Source of the DNA: Rhodococcoides corynebacterioides NBRC 14404 | GTDB lineage: Bacteria > Actinomycetota > Actinomycetes > Mycobacteriales > Mycobacteriaceae | Assembly (NCBI RefSeq): GCF_001894765.1 | Contig: NZ_BCWV01000003.1 | Coordinates: 248,001-312,000, forward strand | Reading direction: 5' to 3' | DNA: 64,000 nt | Made by a program: the position numbers and the translations under genes | Shown here: positions 30,501 through 33,116 of the stretch, one piece after another | Layout: each line of letters opens with the position of its first letter | How positions within the stretch are numbered: position 1 is the stretch's first letter | The notes under the pieces: generated by a model | What the model saw: the letters and a program-made list of their open reading frames with translations, nothing else | Database searches by the model: none | Told to the model about the DNA's origin: nothing

Positions 30501-33116
30501 GTCCAGCTCGCCGTCCGGGTTCCACCGCACCAGATCGCCCGTGCGGTACATCCGCTCGCCGGTGGTCGAGAACGGGTCGGCGACGAAGCGATCGGCCGTC
30601 AGATCGGGCCGGTCGGCGTAGCCACGCGCGAGCTGACGCCCGGCGAGATACAGCTCGCCGGCCGCGCCGATCGGCCGCGGGCGCAGCAGGTGGTCGAGGA
30701 CGTAGGCCCGTGCGTTGCGGACCGGCGATCCGATCGGCACCGAGATGCGGGGCACCGACGACACCGACGCCGCCGTCGCGTGCACGGTGAACTCGGTGGG
30801 GCCGTAGAGATTGTGGATGGCGTCGATCGATCCGAATCGGCTCCAGGCCTCCACGAGCCGGGGGGCGAACGCCTCACCGGCCACCAGCACCGCGCGCAGC
30901 GAGGAGCATCGTCCGGGCTCGATCTGCTCGACGAACAGGGTCAGCATCGACGGGACGAACGACGTGGCGGTGACCCCCGTGCGTTCGATGACGTCGGCGA
31001 GGTACGCGGGATCGCGGTGGCCGTCGGGGCGGGCGATCACCAGCGTCGCGCCGCGGCTGGGCGCGAACAGCTCCCAGACCGACACGTCGAAGGTGACGGG
31101 GGTCTTCTGCAGCACCACCTGGCGTTCGGTGGCCGACCCGTAGGTGTCGAACACCCAGTCGACCTGGTTGGTGATCGACTCGTGTGCGACGGACACGCCC
31201 TTGGGCCGACCGGTCGAACCCGAGGTGTAGATGATGTACGCGGTGGTGGTCGGGTGGATCGCGCCGCGACGTTCCGCATCGGTGACCGGATCGGACGACA
31301 GACCGGACAGCTCGAGCCGGTCGACCTCGAGCACGTCGACGTCCACGCTGTCGGCCGGGGCCTCGTGGTCCGGAACGGTGAACCCGTCGGCGGACGTGGT
31401 GAGCACGCACAGCGGGTCGGCCGTGCGCAGGACGTAATCGGTACGGGCCGGCGGGTGGTCCGGGTCCAGCGGCACGTAGGCGCCGCCCGCCTCGAGCACC
31501 GCGTGGATGGCGACGAGCATGTCCAGCGATCGGCGCATCGCGACGGCCACGCGCACCTCGGGACCGACCCCGAGGTCGATCAGGTGTCGCGCGAGCCGCG
31601 CCACGGCCCCGCCGAACTCCGCGAACGTCAGCTGCGTGCCCTCGAAGTCGAGAGCCACGGCGTCCGGGGTCTCCCCGATGCGCGCCCACAGACGGTCGAT
31701 CACGGTGCCCGGCTCGACCGTGTCGGCGGTGTCGTTGAAGCGCTCGAGGGTCAGGCGCCGCTCCTCGTCGTCGGCGAGCGGCAGGTCGGCGACCGCCCGC
31801 CCGGAGTCCGAGGACACGAACGACTCGAAGAAGCGGAAGAAGCGGGCGTGCTGACGGGCGAGATCGTCCGCCGAGTAGAGGTCGGGGTTGGCCTCGAAGT
31901 CGATGTTGGTCGACGACCCGGCGACACCTGCGTAGATGTTCACCGCGAGGTCCTCGACGGGGCCGGTGGTGAGCACGTGCAGACGGCCCGTGGCCTCGCC
32001 GAGCTGGATCACCGGGTGGAACAACATGATGTTGACCGACGGGCCGAACAGCCCGCGATCACCGTTGCCCCGACCGAGGTCGCGGCGCATGTCCTCGTGC
32101 CGGTAGCGCTGACGACGCAGCGCCCCGGTGAGCTCGAGCTGGGTGTCCCGCACCAGCTCCGCGACGGTCACCGAGCGGGTGACCGACAGCCGCAGCGGGA
32201 CGATGTTGGACGTCATGCCGCCGGAGTTGCGCAGCTGCGCCGTGGTGCGGGCCGACACCGGCAGGCTGAGCACGACGTCCTCGGTGTCGGTCATCCGCGC
32301 CAGGTAGGCGGCGAACGCCGCGACGACGAGCGGCGCCTGCGCGGTCTGCAGCGCGTCGACGGCCGCGTCCGCGGCCTCGCTCAACGCCGGCGGGAGCGCC
32401 GCCGAAACGATGCGGGCGTGACTGCCGACCGGAGCCGTGCGGCCCGCGAGCGACACCGGGGCGGGCAGGTCGGCGGTCCGGGTCAGCCAGTACTCCCGGT
32501 CCTTCTCGAAGCGCGTCGAGTCGCGGTACTTGGCCTCGTCCTCGAAGACCGTCTCGACGTCCAGCGCCTTGGCGGGCGGGATCTCCTCCCCCGCGGCCAT
32601 GGCGGTGTAGATCTCCGCGATGCGCGTGATCATGGCCATCGCGCCGTAGCCGTCGAGCGCCACGTGGTGGATGCGCGAGAACCAGAACCAGCGGTGCTCG
32701 TCCAGGCGGAGCAGCCACAGCGCGACCAGTCGCGAGTTCAGCAGGTCGACGGGGGCGCTGTACTCGCGCCGCATCCAGTCCATCGCCGCAGCGGCCGGGT
32801 CGGTCTCGCCACGGAAGTCCCGGAGCCGAATGGTGTCGTCGATGGAACGGTCGACCATCTGATACGGCATGCCGTCGACGTCGAGAATGCGGAGGTATCC
32901 GGAGCCGAACTCCTTGCCGGCCATGACGGACGCCGCCGTGAGCATGTCGAGGTCCAGGTCGCCGTCGACCTCGATGTACTGCGCGATGGTGACCGGAACG
33001 TCGCCCAGCGCCTGTTGCGCGAACCACATCCCACGCTGCGCCGCGGACAGCGGGAAGGCGCCGTCCGGGACACGGTCGGAGCCGGCTGCGTTCCCAGCGC
33101 TCAAGTCTTGCACCAT
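1..33116 (-). CDS. Giant multimodular non-ribosomal peptide synthetase, 5' part (3' end outside window)
   Basis: One uninterrupted minus-strand reading frame covers 11,038 codons and leaves the window without a stop. Nine A domains are recognised by their A10 motif (GKLDRRALP and variants; GKTDRRALP in the last), and nine C domains by HHxxxDG. PCP domains in modules 1, 8 and 9 carry GGDSI, typical before an epimerase; the others carry GG(N/D/T)SL. Epimerase motifs HHLVVDGVSW lie near 29450 and 4630, and a third epimerase starts at the left edge. The C domains after the two complete epimerases have the NHHILLDGW form of D-accepting C domains, so the architecture is self-consistent. The ATG at 33116 directly follows GAGG; the in-frame GTG at 33113 is an alternative start. 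No thioesterase, MbtH protein or acyl ligase is in the window. Giant NRPS genes are known in Rhodococcus; the product is not identified. Confidence 0.96.
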   Translation of the reverse strand, partial: MVQDLSAGNAAGSDRVPDGAFPLSAAQRGMWFAQQALGDVPVTIAQYIEVDGDLDLDMLTAASVMAGKEFGSGYLRILDVDGMPYQMVDRSIDDTIRLRDFRGETDPAAAAMDWMRREYSAPVDLLNSRLVALWLLRLDEHRWFWFSRIHHVALDGYGAMAMITRIAEIYTAMAAGEEIPPAKALDVETVFEDEAKYRDSTRFEKDREYWLTRTADLPAPVSLAGRTAPVGSHARIVSAALPPALSEAADAAVDALQTAQAPLVVAAFAAYLARMTDTEDVVLSLPVSARTTAQLRNSGGMTSNIVPLRLSVTRSVTVAELVRDTQLELTGALRRQRYRHEDMRRDLGRGNGDRGLFGPSVNIMLFHPVIQLGEATGRLHVLTTGPVEDLAVNIYAGVAGSSTNIDFEANPDLYSADDLARQHARFFRFFESFVSSDSGRAVADLPLADDEERRLTLERFNDTADTVEPGTVIDRLWARIGETPDAVALDFEGTQLTFAEFGGAVARLARHLIDLGVGPEVRVAVAMRRSLDMLVAIHAVLEAGGAYVPLDPDHPPARTDYVLRTADPLCVLTTSADGFTVPDHEAPADSVDVDVLEVDRLELSGLSSDPVTDAERRGAIHPTTTAYIIYTSGSTGRPKGVSVAHESITNQVDWVFDTYGSATERQVVLQKTPVTFDVSVWELFAPSRGATLVIARPDGHRDPAYLADVIERTGVTATSFVPSMLTLFVEQIEPGRCSSLRAVLVAGEAFAPRLVEAWSRFGSIDAIHNLYGPTEFTVHATAASVSSVPRISVPIGSPVRNARAYVLDHLLRPRPIGAAGELYLAGRQLARGYADRPDLTADRFVADPFSTTGERMYRTGDLVRWNPDGELDYLGRTDFQVKVRGQRIELGEIEATLLQDDAVREAVVVVHHGDLGQRLVAYVVPASGRTVDPAALADVVADMLPAYMVPDAITVIDSMPLNSSGKLDRRQLPEPVFRDAGASFRAPTTPVEQQIAALVADVLGVARVGVDDSFFALGGDSIMSIQLVARAKAAGLQITPRDVFEAKTVARLAEVVSEAAETPVLDELPGGGVGSVPLTPIIAWMAADPALTASFAQSIVVDLPPGLDRTGADEARVVDTIAAVVAHHDALRARLERTDDGWSLTVPPAGDAVPVESLLEHRILTPRIGTADFDAALGEISREALSRLDPAAGRTAAFVWLESGSDPESRSDDRDRLLIVLHHLVVDGVSWRILLPDLATAWAQSSAGEPVALQPSGTSFRRWAHALRERATSETVQAQLPHWRTALGAEQELFASRPLDPAVDTVASLDRIDVTSPYPVTYAMLTTVPTTFRGGVNDGLLTALALAVGQWERRRGNSARSFAVNLEGHGREEELVPGADLSRTVGWFTTMYPVRLDVTDVDLADALSGGGAAGTAIKAVKEQLSDVPDRGVGYGLLRHGPEPVIDADAPVPSVGFNYLGRVGTADVPEEIRAGGWFPDARHAALNGLRGDDVPVQVEIDVTAMVVDGEHGPTLRTTFEYPSTLFSRTEIEDLALVWSEALGALATHSAEPDAGGLTPSDVDLVRVGQSVIESLETTYPGLEDIWPLAPLQAGLLFHSALAGDHLDVYSTQIVLELGGRLDAERLHAAADGLVARHPNLRAGFVVDDEGTALQVVVDSAVAPWTHRDLTADPDLTAADVETAAREAVLAERTARFDMTAPPLLRFLLIRTGPDRHVFAMTNHHILLDGWSLPIVVQDLLSLYVSRDPASLPRVRPYRDYLAWLAARDDRASLAAWAGALEGVEEPTALVPAASPATEAAADAVPADHVVPVPAEVSERLHSFARDRGVTLNTVLQASWGIVLSRNTGRDDVVFGTTVSGRPPQVPGIESMLGLFINTLPVRVRLQRGDDVGSLLERLQREQTSLLDHHYVGLTDIQQSVGVGPLFDTLMVYESYPLDREALTREADFDGLRVLGVESGDATHYPLTVIAVADPDLRLIAKYLPGRIGADEVRDIMDGFLGVLAAVGEDTARRVDDIEALPAERLNQVSAVRGAPSLEPRLLGDLFADAVRRRPDGDAVVTDDDSITYAELDRRSSALARELLARGATTETVVALAIPRSVAYFVALWAVVKSGAAYLPVDPRYPAERVRHMVIDSAAVLGLTSVGTDAVLAEPLPDDVEWLRIDDARARELLAAHRDTPVEAGELAGAPSPDSMAYMIYTSGTTGAPKGVAAIHRGLVDFTAEVTDTFEAGPQSRVMAFASPSFDASVLELLLATGAAATLVVVPADVYGGEELEAFLRRHEVTHGFVTPAALATVDPAAAPHFDRVVVGGEAVPDDLVRRWAPGRRMFNGYGPTETTILSNTTELTADRRVVIGPPIRGMRASILDARLRPVGPGVPGELYLSGPSVTRGYHERRSLTSERYVADPSGTVPGARMYRTGDVARWVEDRGEWAVEYLGRSDFQVKIRGFRVELGEIDAAVGGHDDVEFAVTLGVPLPSGATTLVTYVLPRAGSPLASDDDAAETIRTHTAATLPAHMVPGAVVVLDSVPLTPAGKLDRRALPAPQFTSTGDDGPGTDVERALAEVFSDVLGLPSVGVHDSFFDVGGNSLVATKLVARVNALGAGRRVGVRDVFENPTVAGLAAVVGAATADDAAVTDLPALTAGPRPDHVPLSPAQQSMWLLNRFDPSSPAYNIVLPVRLTGSVNTDALQAAVADVIERHEVLRTRYPETDDSGPHQDVRPASEVTVDLTPVALLGGDTGVEKQLLEAVVDFVSTGFDVAAAPPVRARLFQAGPADHVLVVVVHHIAADGASMAALARDVMVAYTARADGVEPGWEPLPVQYADVALWQRRVLGEPDDPTSPAGRQLEFWRRTLAGAPEVLELPTDRPRPARRTTNGDFVPVSIPADVVEALDGAAKDAQGSLFMAVHTALAVLLARATGSEDITVGTPVAGRTAGPAEDLVGMFVNTVVLRSAVDPSATFAELLRRTRDADLDAFAHADIPFETLVRELNVPRSTAFTPLFQTMLSFQNNAPVQFELPDLTVSVLTELADGAKFDLLVALEPTATDDGRTRLDGRFTYATDLFDRATIETFVSWFLHVLTAVAADPTSVAGDIDLDGSAHDGVLDQPERPSVPSALPPRRMTVRDLPALLAAAAEVDPSGIAASFDGMDVTYAQFHERLQMLSGPMSARGMGPDAIASVVLTGLLPTLMAAPPNADGTDAFGRVLDQVVADAHALVGDIEIPETVEATAPAPAVTPETAEPTAARDADTLLTLWARSVEADGAAPALRHGEVTVSRAELDRRATRLARILRDSGAGLDTVVALVLPRSISWVTAMLACWKAGAAYLPVDPAAPADRTASVLADVNAVAIVTEGGAAGSSFATDLDLPVIDVATAEQDGDASPLPDPWTTPGADAALAYVITTSGSTGRPKPTLVPMAGVVNTYAWYREFLGLGEGSTTLVVSSPRFDLTQKNVWGPLTSGGVVHLVDEGFDPAVILGAMAAADAAGERIDAINLAPSAFEALVDSDTDATLTRLGAVVLGGEPIRPAVYRTLMNTDVRLINSYGPTEASDVTSAFVMSTTGEPLDASRVPIGAPIDGVEYRVLDTRLRRVPRGVVGELYIGGIAVGRGYGGLRGQTSTRFVAGADGTRLYRTGDLVRVQPNGDVLFVGRSDFQVKIRGLRVELGEIEAALTARDDVAQAVVVVQSEATPDGGPVDRLVAHLVPAAGAEVDPAEVLGSVRSSLPDYMVPVAAAVLDALPLNASGKLDRKALPTVSIGDTGSGEYVAPQTPTEEIVAGVFAEVLHLPRVSATDSFFELGGDSLVATRVVARLNSALGVAVTMPDIFESPTVRTLASAAEASRGAAPRPPLVPVPRTTADGDPAPLPLSLAQQRMWIINRFDPESVGYNIPLTLGLTGELDTEALRGALRDVVTRQEALRTVFPDTGHGPVQRILPMDEVHLDVDVVAVDAVDAVDAVDTDGADAQAAVTAFASQPFDVTTEIPVRARIVRTSPTEHLLVFVAHHIASDGASLLPLVTDLVEFYTARREGRDHYATPLEIAYVDYATWQRELLGSPDDPDSLWAKQTDYWTTALAGIPEVGELPLDRPRTTTRTGVGAALHWEIEPDLHAELARLARRHGVSRFMVMHAAVAVLLSRLGGGDDIVVGTPVAGRGEPALESIVGMFVNTLALRTPVEQDMTVAEVLAAVRDADLAAFAHSEIPFESLVEALQPSRTTAHSPLFQTIVSYHSDAQPTIELPGLSVTPGAVDVEFAKFDLAFEFSERIDESGAPAGIGGYLGYATDILDADTVASMQRRLLAVLRGFVTADTAGTGTGTAETATAIGDLEILDPAETAELYPFRAPAAADPAVATTTLVDLMDEAVRRNPDGVAVVTSTADGVVQEVTYAELDARSSRLARALIARGVGPEVRVAVAIRRSYESLLAEWAVTRAGGAFVPVDPNHPADRIEHMLTDSESHLGLTTADRLADLPTVDGVDWVVLGTGSTGGQDDPADVVAASTAPLTDADRLGPVRMDAAAYVIYTSGTTGLPKGVVVTHTGLANLAVFQRERFEVTSASRVLHFASPSFDASILELLLMLGAGATMAIAPSDVYGGEELREFLIRHRVTHSFLTPTVLSSLDPTGLDEFQWVIAGGEAVSRDVVATWAPGRHLVNGYGPTETTVIANTAALTPDRPVVIGRTIDGVSALVLDQRLRPVPVGVAGELYLIGPGVTRGYHARRGLTASRYVADPSSSTGSRMYRTGDVVRWVQGPEGLQAAYVGRSDTQVKVRGFRIELGEIDAVLTAHDDVAFAVTVGRTAPSGDTVLVAYVTAAPGATPDPHGLAAHAASFLTSYMVPSSIMVIDEVPLTPVGKLDTRALPEPEYFEHAAEGRLPATAIEHTVAEVFAEILGVDHVGADDSFFEIGGNSLGATRVIARLNSAVGARLGVREIFENPTVAGLARRLGDAAGSGGRPPLVARPRPDRVPLSLAQQRMWFVNRLDPESAVYNIPLGLRLTGDLDVDALRAALTDVLARHESLRTRFPDSVDGPSQVVLDVDEVAAHVDLDAEIVSDDQDLHGRIVAAASAGFDVTAAPPVRVHLFRIGDAAEHVLLLVVHHISADGSSMAPLAADLVRAYAARVSGAEPDWSPLPVQYADFALWQRAVLGVEEDPESPAADQARYWRENLAGLPDLLEFPLDRPRPSVRSIEGGAVETTIPAEIQSALTDLARETDTTLFMVMHAAFAVLLSRLSGTDDVAVATPTAGRGEEALDGLVGMFVNTLALRTRVDSDAEFERVLAATKETDLGAFSHADLPFERVVELLAPTRSKSFSPLVQVLLTFQNVEYPSVELPALTVQAVDGGLRDAKYDLGLALHEEFGDDGAPAGITAHFTYATDILDHDSIETFAERFLAVLRAVIADRRVVVGDIDILTDAERGTVAVAAPAAPALGSALAELEGLSLAELLERAARVNPDGVAISHNGSDVTYGALQQKSAELAVTLAAVGVGPEAAVTVALSTLLPGILDGAAAEGFADRFSTMLASAIAESSAAGEGAASDATLASMFVDRLTTSPDAPALTVEGTTLSYAEFGARVFALARELVGRGVGPDVHVALALPRSVELLVGMYAVVAAGGAYVPLDLEHPADRIAYVVGSARPALVLTTAGSGFSLPDEVSDVPLLDLTTLDVSARDTAPLTDADRRAPLRPDHTAYVIYTSGSTGRPKGVAVSHRSIVNRLVWMQDEYRLSESDVVLQKTPATFDVSVWEFFWALQIGARLVVAEPGGHRDPAYLTRLIAAEGVTTLHFVPSMLSVFVAAADPESLRTLRLVFASGEALPPATAARLAGLTDAGLHNLYGPTEAAVDVTYHRYVPTDVDSVPIGRPVANTDVRVLDQRLRPVPPNVAGELYLTGVQLARCYVGRPDLTADRFVADPQDAGARMYRTGDLVRRRPDGELDYLGRTDFQVKLRGLRIELPEIETALTDLDGVSESVALVIDAAGDQHLVAYVVPAAGAALDPAELTAALADRLPEYMVPDVVLLLDALPVTANGKLDRRALPQPEFGVSTAEYVEPRTETERAVATVFAEVTGAERVGALDSFFEIGGTSLGATRVAARVSASLGVALTVREVFDHPTVAEVAELIGGRDHTGARPVLEPQDRGETIPLSLAQQRMWFINRFDPESPAYNLPLAVRVTGALDVAAMRAALRDVLDRHESLRTVFPDAGDGPHQVIRPTDEVAPELAVETVADESALIARMREMALTGFDVTESVPLRVALFALAGNGDSNRDSENGENGENGEHVLMLVAHHISADGASMTPLFTDVFTAYLARVEGQAPQWTPLAVQYADFAIWQRRVLGDESDPASVAAQQIDHWRRALDGLPEAIDLPTDRPRPAVQSLRGATHGFTVDADTHAALADIARAHDVSLFMVVHAALSVLLERLSGSDDVAVGTPVAGRGDAELDPLVGMFVNTLVLRAHVDADIRFVDLLAQVRETDLSAFGNADIPFERLVEVLKVPRSTAHQPLFQVALAFNNTERPDFALPGLGIAPIETSLEAAKFDLQLSLGENVDADGRPAGLEASFDYATDLFDERTVASFADRFRRILTTVTADPTAVVGDIEILDADERRTLAPVRGAEGVPTRTLAELLTAGAAIDPSADAVTFRGTTLTYRELDDTSTVLARRLIESGVGPETFVALVATRSLESILGIWAVAKTGAAYLPVNPEYPAERIEEMLRDSGAVLALTTPEHAGVVPSDVATVDLTAALTAIGDGATGANTAPVTDTDRTAVLRHEHPAYLIYTSGSTGKPKGVVVTHGGLANLATDVREHYDVSTDSRFLHVASPSFDTSVGELLACFTAGATLVVAPNDVFGGDELAALIARESVTNVVMTPTALMTVDPTGLDTVRSVVVGGDVCPPELATRWSGKLRNAYGPTETTVIVTITPALAHGDTVTIGSPLRGVSALILDARLRPVPRGVRGDLYLTGPGLARGYHERPGVTAERFVANPYGEPGSRMYRTGDVVRWSGRHDVPADSVEYVGRSDFQVKVRGFRVELGEIDAVLSADDRVEFAVTVGAPGPDGDTALAAYVLPAPGAVIEPEDMTAVVADHLPAHMVPSAVIVLDEIPLTPIGKLDRRALPEPEFVTTRTEYRAPTTDLERALAGVFEDVLGLDRVSVDESFFELGGNSLSATRVVSRAGAVVGSRVGVRELFEAPSVAEMAAALADRAADTTARPVLGRVPRGERIPLSLAQSRMWFLNRFDPDSAAYNIPLAVKMVGALDVDVLTTAVADVLERHESLRTVYPDTADGPVQVILPAADVAPDLTPIDVTEDALPGHLYELATGGFDVTAAVPVRVRLYRTAADTYVLALVVHHVSADGESMAPFVRDVATAYVARAAGQAPQFAPLAVQYADYAVWQRQVLGDENDPSSVLNAQVSFWRRALANAPDQLELPTDRPRPPVQSLRGKRVEFALSADAHRGLEAVARNHGASTFMAAHAAFAVLLARLSGTTDIAVGTPIAGRGEEALEGVVGMFVNTLALRTQVDLGASFGDVLDSVKDTDLAAFSHADVPFERLVEVLNPVRSTARHPFFQVGLSFQNIERGELVLPDLRIEALDVEGDNAQFDLHLILSDFYDDGVAAGMSAIFTYALDLFDESTVRDVADRFVRLVDAIVADPDALVGDLPMLSADETRAVLQERNATDVDLPPATLASLFDDAVAAHPEQTAIVFEDTELTYAEFAARVHSVATRLIEDGLGTEDVVGLAFERSVELLVGMYAVAVAGAVYLPIDPDHPAERTAYVLETARPAVVLTSSARPVDLPADVRTLDVDTVPVTDARVTDAVRVRPLRSDNTAYLIFTSGSTGRPKGVAISHGAIANQLRWKQFEYPLTTDDAVLQRTPATFDLSVWEFWWAPTVGATLVVAKPEGHRDPVYLANLVHDRRITTTHFVPSLLASFLAVADPARLTSLRRILAIGEALTPDTVRRVFEVFGDGSASGAPQVELHNLYGPTEAAVSITHHPVSPTEQSAYSSVPIGRPEWNSRVYVLDDRLHPVPVGVTGELYLAGDQLARGYVDRPDLTSERFVADPFAASLGAPGTRMYRTGDLVRWTRAADGSGRSELLYVGRSDFQVKVRGFRIELEEIERALLAHDDVDSAVVAVRGDQRTGDQLVGYVVPRSGAVVDTAALLDFVGRRVPTYMVPATVVVLDAMPLNVNGKLDRKALPEPEFELGGGEYRAPRTPVEDVVASVFADVLGTDRVGLDDSFFALGGNSLSATRVVARINEALGVDLGVRELFEAPTVGGLASRAEHSGGSGTARPALTAQHRPARIPLSTAQSRMWFVNQFDTASAAYNIPMVIRLTGTLDVDALRAAVEDVIDRHESLRTYYPDDGHGPVQRILTTEGLAEQGVLTDVEVEHLPDHEAIVARVTELVTGGFDVAQRVPVRAGLLSAGPEDHVLVLVVHHVSADGASMAPLARDIMLAYGSRVSGSEPGWTPMAVQYADYALWQRELLGDESDPESLAARQLEFWTRELDGLPDALDLPTDRPRPATQSMRGADHTFTIPAELQAALDDLARRNNASLFMVVHAVLAVLLARSSTTDDIAVGTAIAGRPDEKLDDVVGMFVNTLVLRTQIDPAESFRDLLARVRSTDLAAFTHTDIPFERLVEVIAPERSTAHSPLFQVALALQNNQQARLELPGLTVEGLEGGTGTSKFDLQLSLAENVGEDRSPAGIDAVITYATDLFDADTVARLGDRLVWLFEAVVADPTVAVGDIDLLDADERRQLLPVRGPENAEPRTLAALLADSVAANPDGVAVMLGDERVTYRELDTRAARLARVLVDRGVTAETVVASALPRSVHSVVAFWAVAKAGGAVVPVDPGYPSDRIEYMVSDSGATVGLTLASSVGTLPDSARWIALDDPDTVAEIEAADPLTAPARPTRLTDAAYMIYTSGSTGRPKGVVVTHTGLANVVVEQRERMGLTPESRVLHFASPSFDASVFEILMAVAAASTMVIAPTSIIGGEDLVHLLRGAHVTHAFVTPAALTTVDPSGLDELAVLAVAGEACPPEVMRRWAPGRRMFNLYGPSEATIWSTSSVPMSPERPVTIGGPTRGVELAVLDERLQPVPVGVPGELYVAGPSVARGYHDRESLTSERFVAAPFGEPGARMYRTGDVVRWVDSGADSSAADLEYVGRSDFQVKVRGFRIELGEIDSVLGRHDDVDFAVTVGHKRSQTGQTVLVSYVLPVRGRTVDVSALSEHVGASLPGYMVPSSIVVLDRVPLTPAGKLDRRALPEPVFTSAADTYRAPATPMEETLAALFAEVLGVERVGVDDSFFGLGGDSIVSIQLVTRAKAAGVLFRARDVFERRTVAALAEVATLAADAVAGETLAEIEGGGVGTMPLTPIMRWLVDTRREYDRFSQAVFLTLPEGVTADPLHRTVAAVLDHHDQLRTRLGVDTLEVLPAGAIDPADVVTRVVADAEPGSDEFVALAEAELDRAAARLSPADGRMVQIVWFDPAAGGTGRLLVLIHHLVVDGVSWRVLVPDFATAWAQVTSDQEPSLTAVGTSMRTWAHALVDEAASDSRVAELAHWRSVLADAGPRLGSRPVDPAVDTVSTTDRFEIELPVPVTEALLGPLPEAYGGGVNDALLTALALAVGAWRRERGQDAGALTLDLEGHGREEDAVGRAADLGRTVGWFTTLYPVRLDVTDADLDDALRGGPAAGTAVKAVKEQLLAVPERGIGYGLLRHLNAATADELAALPSPEIGFNYLGRVSGPAGADTEQYAAFGWQPASDGGQLGGAQDPGMVVPAVLSINAATSDTASGPVLTASFAHATGVLSDADARRLADLFVDAATALADHARRPDAGGLTPSDVPLVSVTQPVLDRLEDRYPTLSDVWSLAPLQEGMLFHSVLAGEIGADGAGTDVYTAQVALRLTGSVDIERMRAAAAALITRHPHLRAGFVTDPDGAMVQVVVDLADPVRDIDFRTVDLTDADPATRDETVATLLHEHRVARFDLAAPPLMRFLMIVTGPSSYVFSVSNHHILLDGWSMPLMLKDLIVLYAARGDGSVLPRVRPYKDFLSWLSERDFAAATTAWTHALDGLDEPTLLAPNPPAEGVDVVPAELDVALPDGVSDALSAVARERGVTMNTIVQAAWGILLARTVASEDVVFGATVSGRPPEISGIESMLGLFITTIPVRVRLDEDESVHALLERIQSEQADLIEHHFLGLPRIQQAVGTAGLFDTLTVFESYPIESAGIDETTDIDGMQFAGADVEDASHYPLTVLAHTDTALHVTLKYVPAILGEAHVTAIAARLARILEAVASRGSASVGEIDVLSTDERRAVLETWNDTRRDVPTTTVADLLADRVRQSPDSVAVEFAGESLTYAEFGARVARVARGLVDRGVGPDDRVGISLPRSVDLMVALAAVATAGAAYVPIDPDIPEARTRAVLDASSPRCVIAAAGTAGIAGVDYVDVATLADGRSEAPVTDADRRGAVRPDSLAYVLFTSGSTGVPKGVEVTQGALVNQLLWLIDEFALDESDVVLQKTPFTFDASVWELFAPSVVGARTVVAEPDGHRDPAYMARIVADRGVTVVQFVPSVLSLFVDAAAELGPDTLRSLRTVFSGGEALTVALTERVRRVTDARVVNLYGPTEVTVDATSFDAVGVDGSVASVAGPAMPIGHPAWNVAARVLDHRLRPVAPGGAGELYLAGDQLARGYASRADLTSERFVADPFDGAGERLYRTGDLVRWTEDGELEFVGRVDFQVKLRGLRVELEEIESVLAGHPDVAQAAVVVHEIGAASVLAGYVVPRAGATVEAQSVTDAAARVLPGYMVPDVVTVLDSFPSTASGKTDRRALPVPELSSGTYRAPSTPTEITVAGVVAEVLGIDRVGADDSFFELGGDSIVSMQLVARARAAGVAFTAREVFELRTVSAIAAAVDARGPGSSATVADDGVGIAPLSPVAEKMVERGGDWSGFVMPLMLTLPEGVTADALTEVLSSVVERHDVLRARVDVAGHALVVPPAGEYDLASRIRRIPLATGSEPGTDGYADVLRREFDAAMARLDPERGDMLE
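3580..8249 (-). other. NRPS module 8: C-A-PCP-E
   Basis: The C domain has HHVSADGAS near 7820. The A domain (about 6840-5360) has code D-A-F-F-A-A-L-I-W-K, probably hydrophobic but unassigned; its A5 motif reads YGPSE instead of YGPTE. The PCP (near 5205) has GGDSIVSIQ. The epimerase (about 5060-3640, HHLVVDGVSWRVL near 4630) gives a D-residue at position 8. Confidence 0.87.
8250..11509 (-). other. NRPS module 7: C-A-PCP
   Basis: The C domain has HHVSADGES near 11085. The A domain (about 10110-8570) has code D-L-W-H-L-I-L-V-S-K. It shares the D-x-W-H opening of serine codes, but Ile at the sixth position and Ser at the ninth make the substrate uncertain. The PCP (near 8425) has GGNSLSATR. 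Confidence 0.84.
11510..14749 (-). other. NRPS module 6: C-A-PCP
   Basis: The C domain has HHISADGAS near 14270. It contains three 9-base repeats at 14311-14337, encoding an Asn-Gly-Glu run. The A domain (about 13300-11810) has code D-T-G-V-V-G-A-V-I-K, unassigned. The PCP (near 11665) has GGNSLSATR. Confidence 0.84.
14750..18259 (-). other. NRPS module 5: C-(A-domain fragment)-A(Ser)-PCP
   Basis: The C domain has HHISADGSS near 17835. About 110 extra residues between C and A (16860-16500) match the start of an A domain (NGSDVTYGAL, then a GVGPEAAVTVAL segment) and stop before the A2 motif. The complete A domain (about 16470-15040) has code D-V-W-H-F-S-L-V-D-K, identical to the serine code of EntF. 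Serine at position 5 is the most secure substrate call in this synthetase. The PCP (near 14895) has GGTSLGATR. Confidence 0.88.
18260..21559 (-). other. NRPS module 4: C-A-PCP
   Basis: The C domain has HHIASDGAS near 21105. It contains a 9-base microsatellite at 21243-21287, which translates as a short Val-Asp-Ala run in a surface-loop region. The A domain (about 20110-18570) has code D-A-L-F-I-G-G-V-I-K, close to module 2, so a similar aliphatic substrate is likely. The PCP (near 18415) has GGNSLGATR. Confidence 0.84.
21560..25199 (-). other. NRPS module 3: C-(A-domain fragment)-A-PCP
   Basis: The C domain has HHIAADGAS near 24755. The module is about 400 bases longer than a plain C-A-PCP because roughly 115 residues sit between C and A (about 23790-23440). 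They read like the first 65 residues of an A domain (including GMDVTYAQF) and then a second C-to-A linker. The full A domain (about 23400-21870) belongs to the FDLTQKN subgroup (near 22770), with code D-L-K-N-V-G-S-D-V-K. FDLTQKN A domains are known from cyanobacterial and other NRPSs, some activating alanine; the substrate is uncertain here. Confidence 0.82.
25200..28399 (-). other. NRPS module 2: C(D-accepting)-A-PCP
   Basis: The C domain carries NHHILLDGW near 27950, as expected after the module 1 epimerase. The A domain (about 27050-25510) has code D-A-L-F-V-G-G-I-L-K. DA-L-F-type codes usually go with aliphatic hydrophobic residues, but the exact substrate is not predicted. The PCP (near 25370) has GGNSLVATK, a non-epimerising type. 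Confidence 0.85.
28400..33116 (-). other. NRPS module 1: C-A-PCP-E, EntF-like N-terminal C domain
   Basis: The protein opens with a complete condensation domain (HHVALDGYG near 32660), so the first residue is probably acylated by a group delivered in trans. Its sequence resembles the N-terminal C domain of enterobactin synthase EntF, which takes an aryl group from a separate carrier protein. The A domain runs about 31740-30210. Its ten-residue specificity code reads D-V-W-S-L-A-L-V-H-K, which I cannot assign. The PCP has GGDSIMSIQ near 30060. The epimerase (about 29900-28480, HHLVVDGVSWRIL) implies a D-residue at position 1. Confidence 0.88.
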
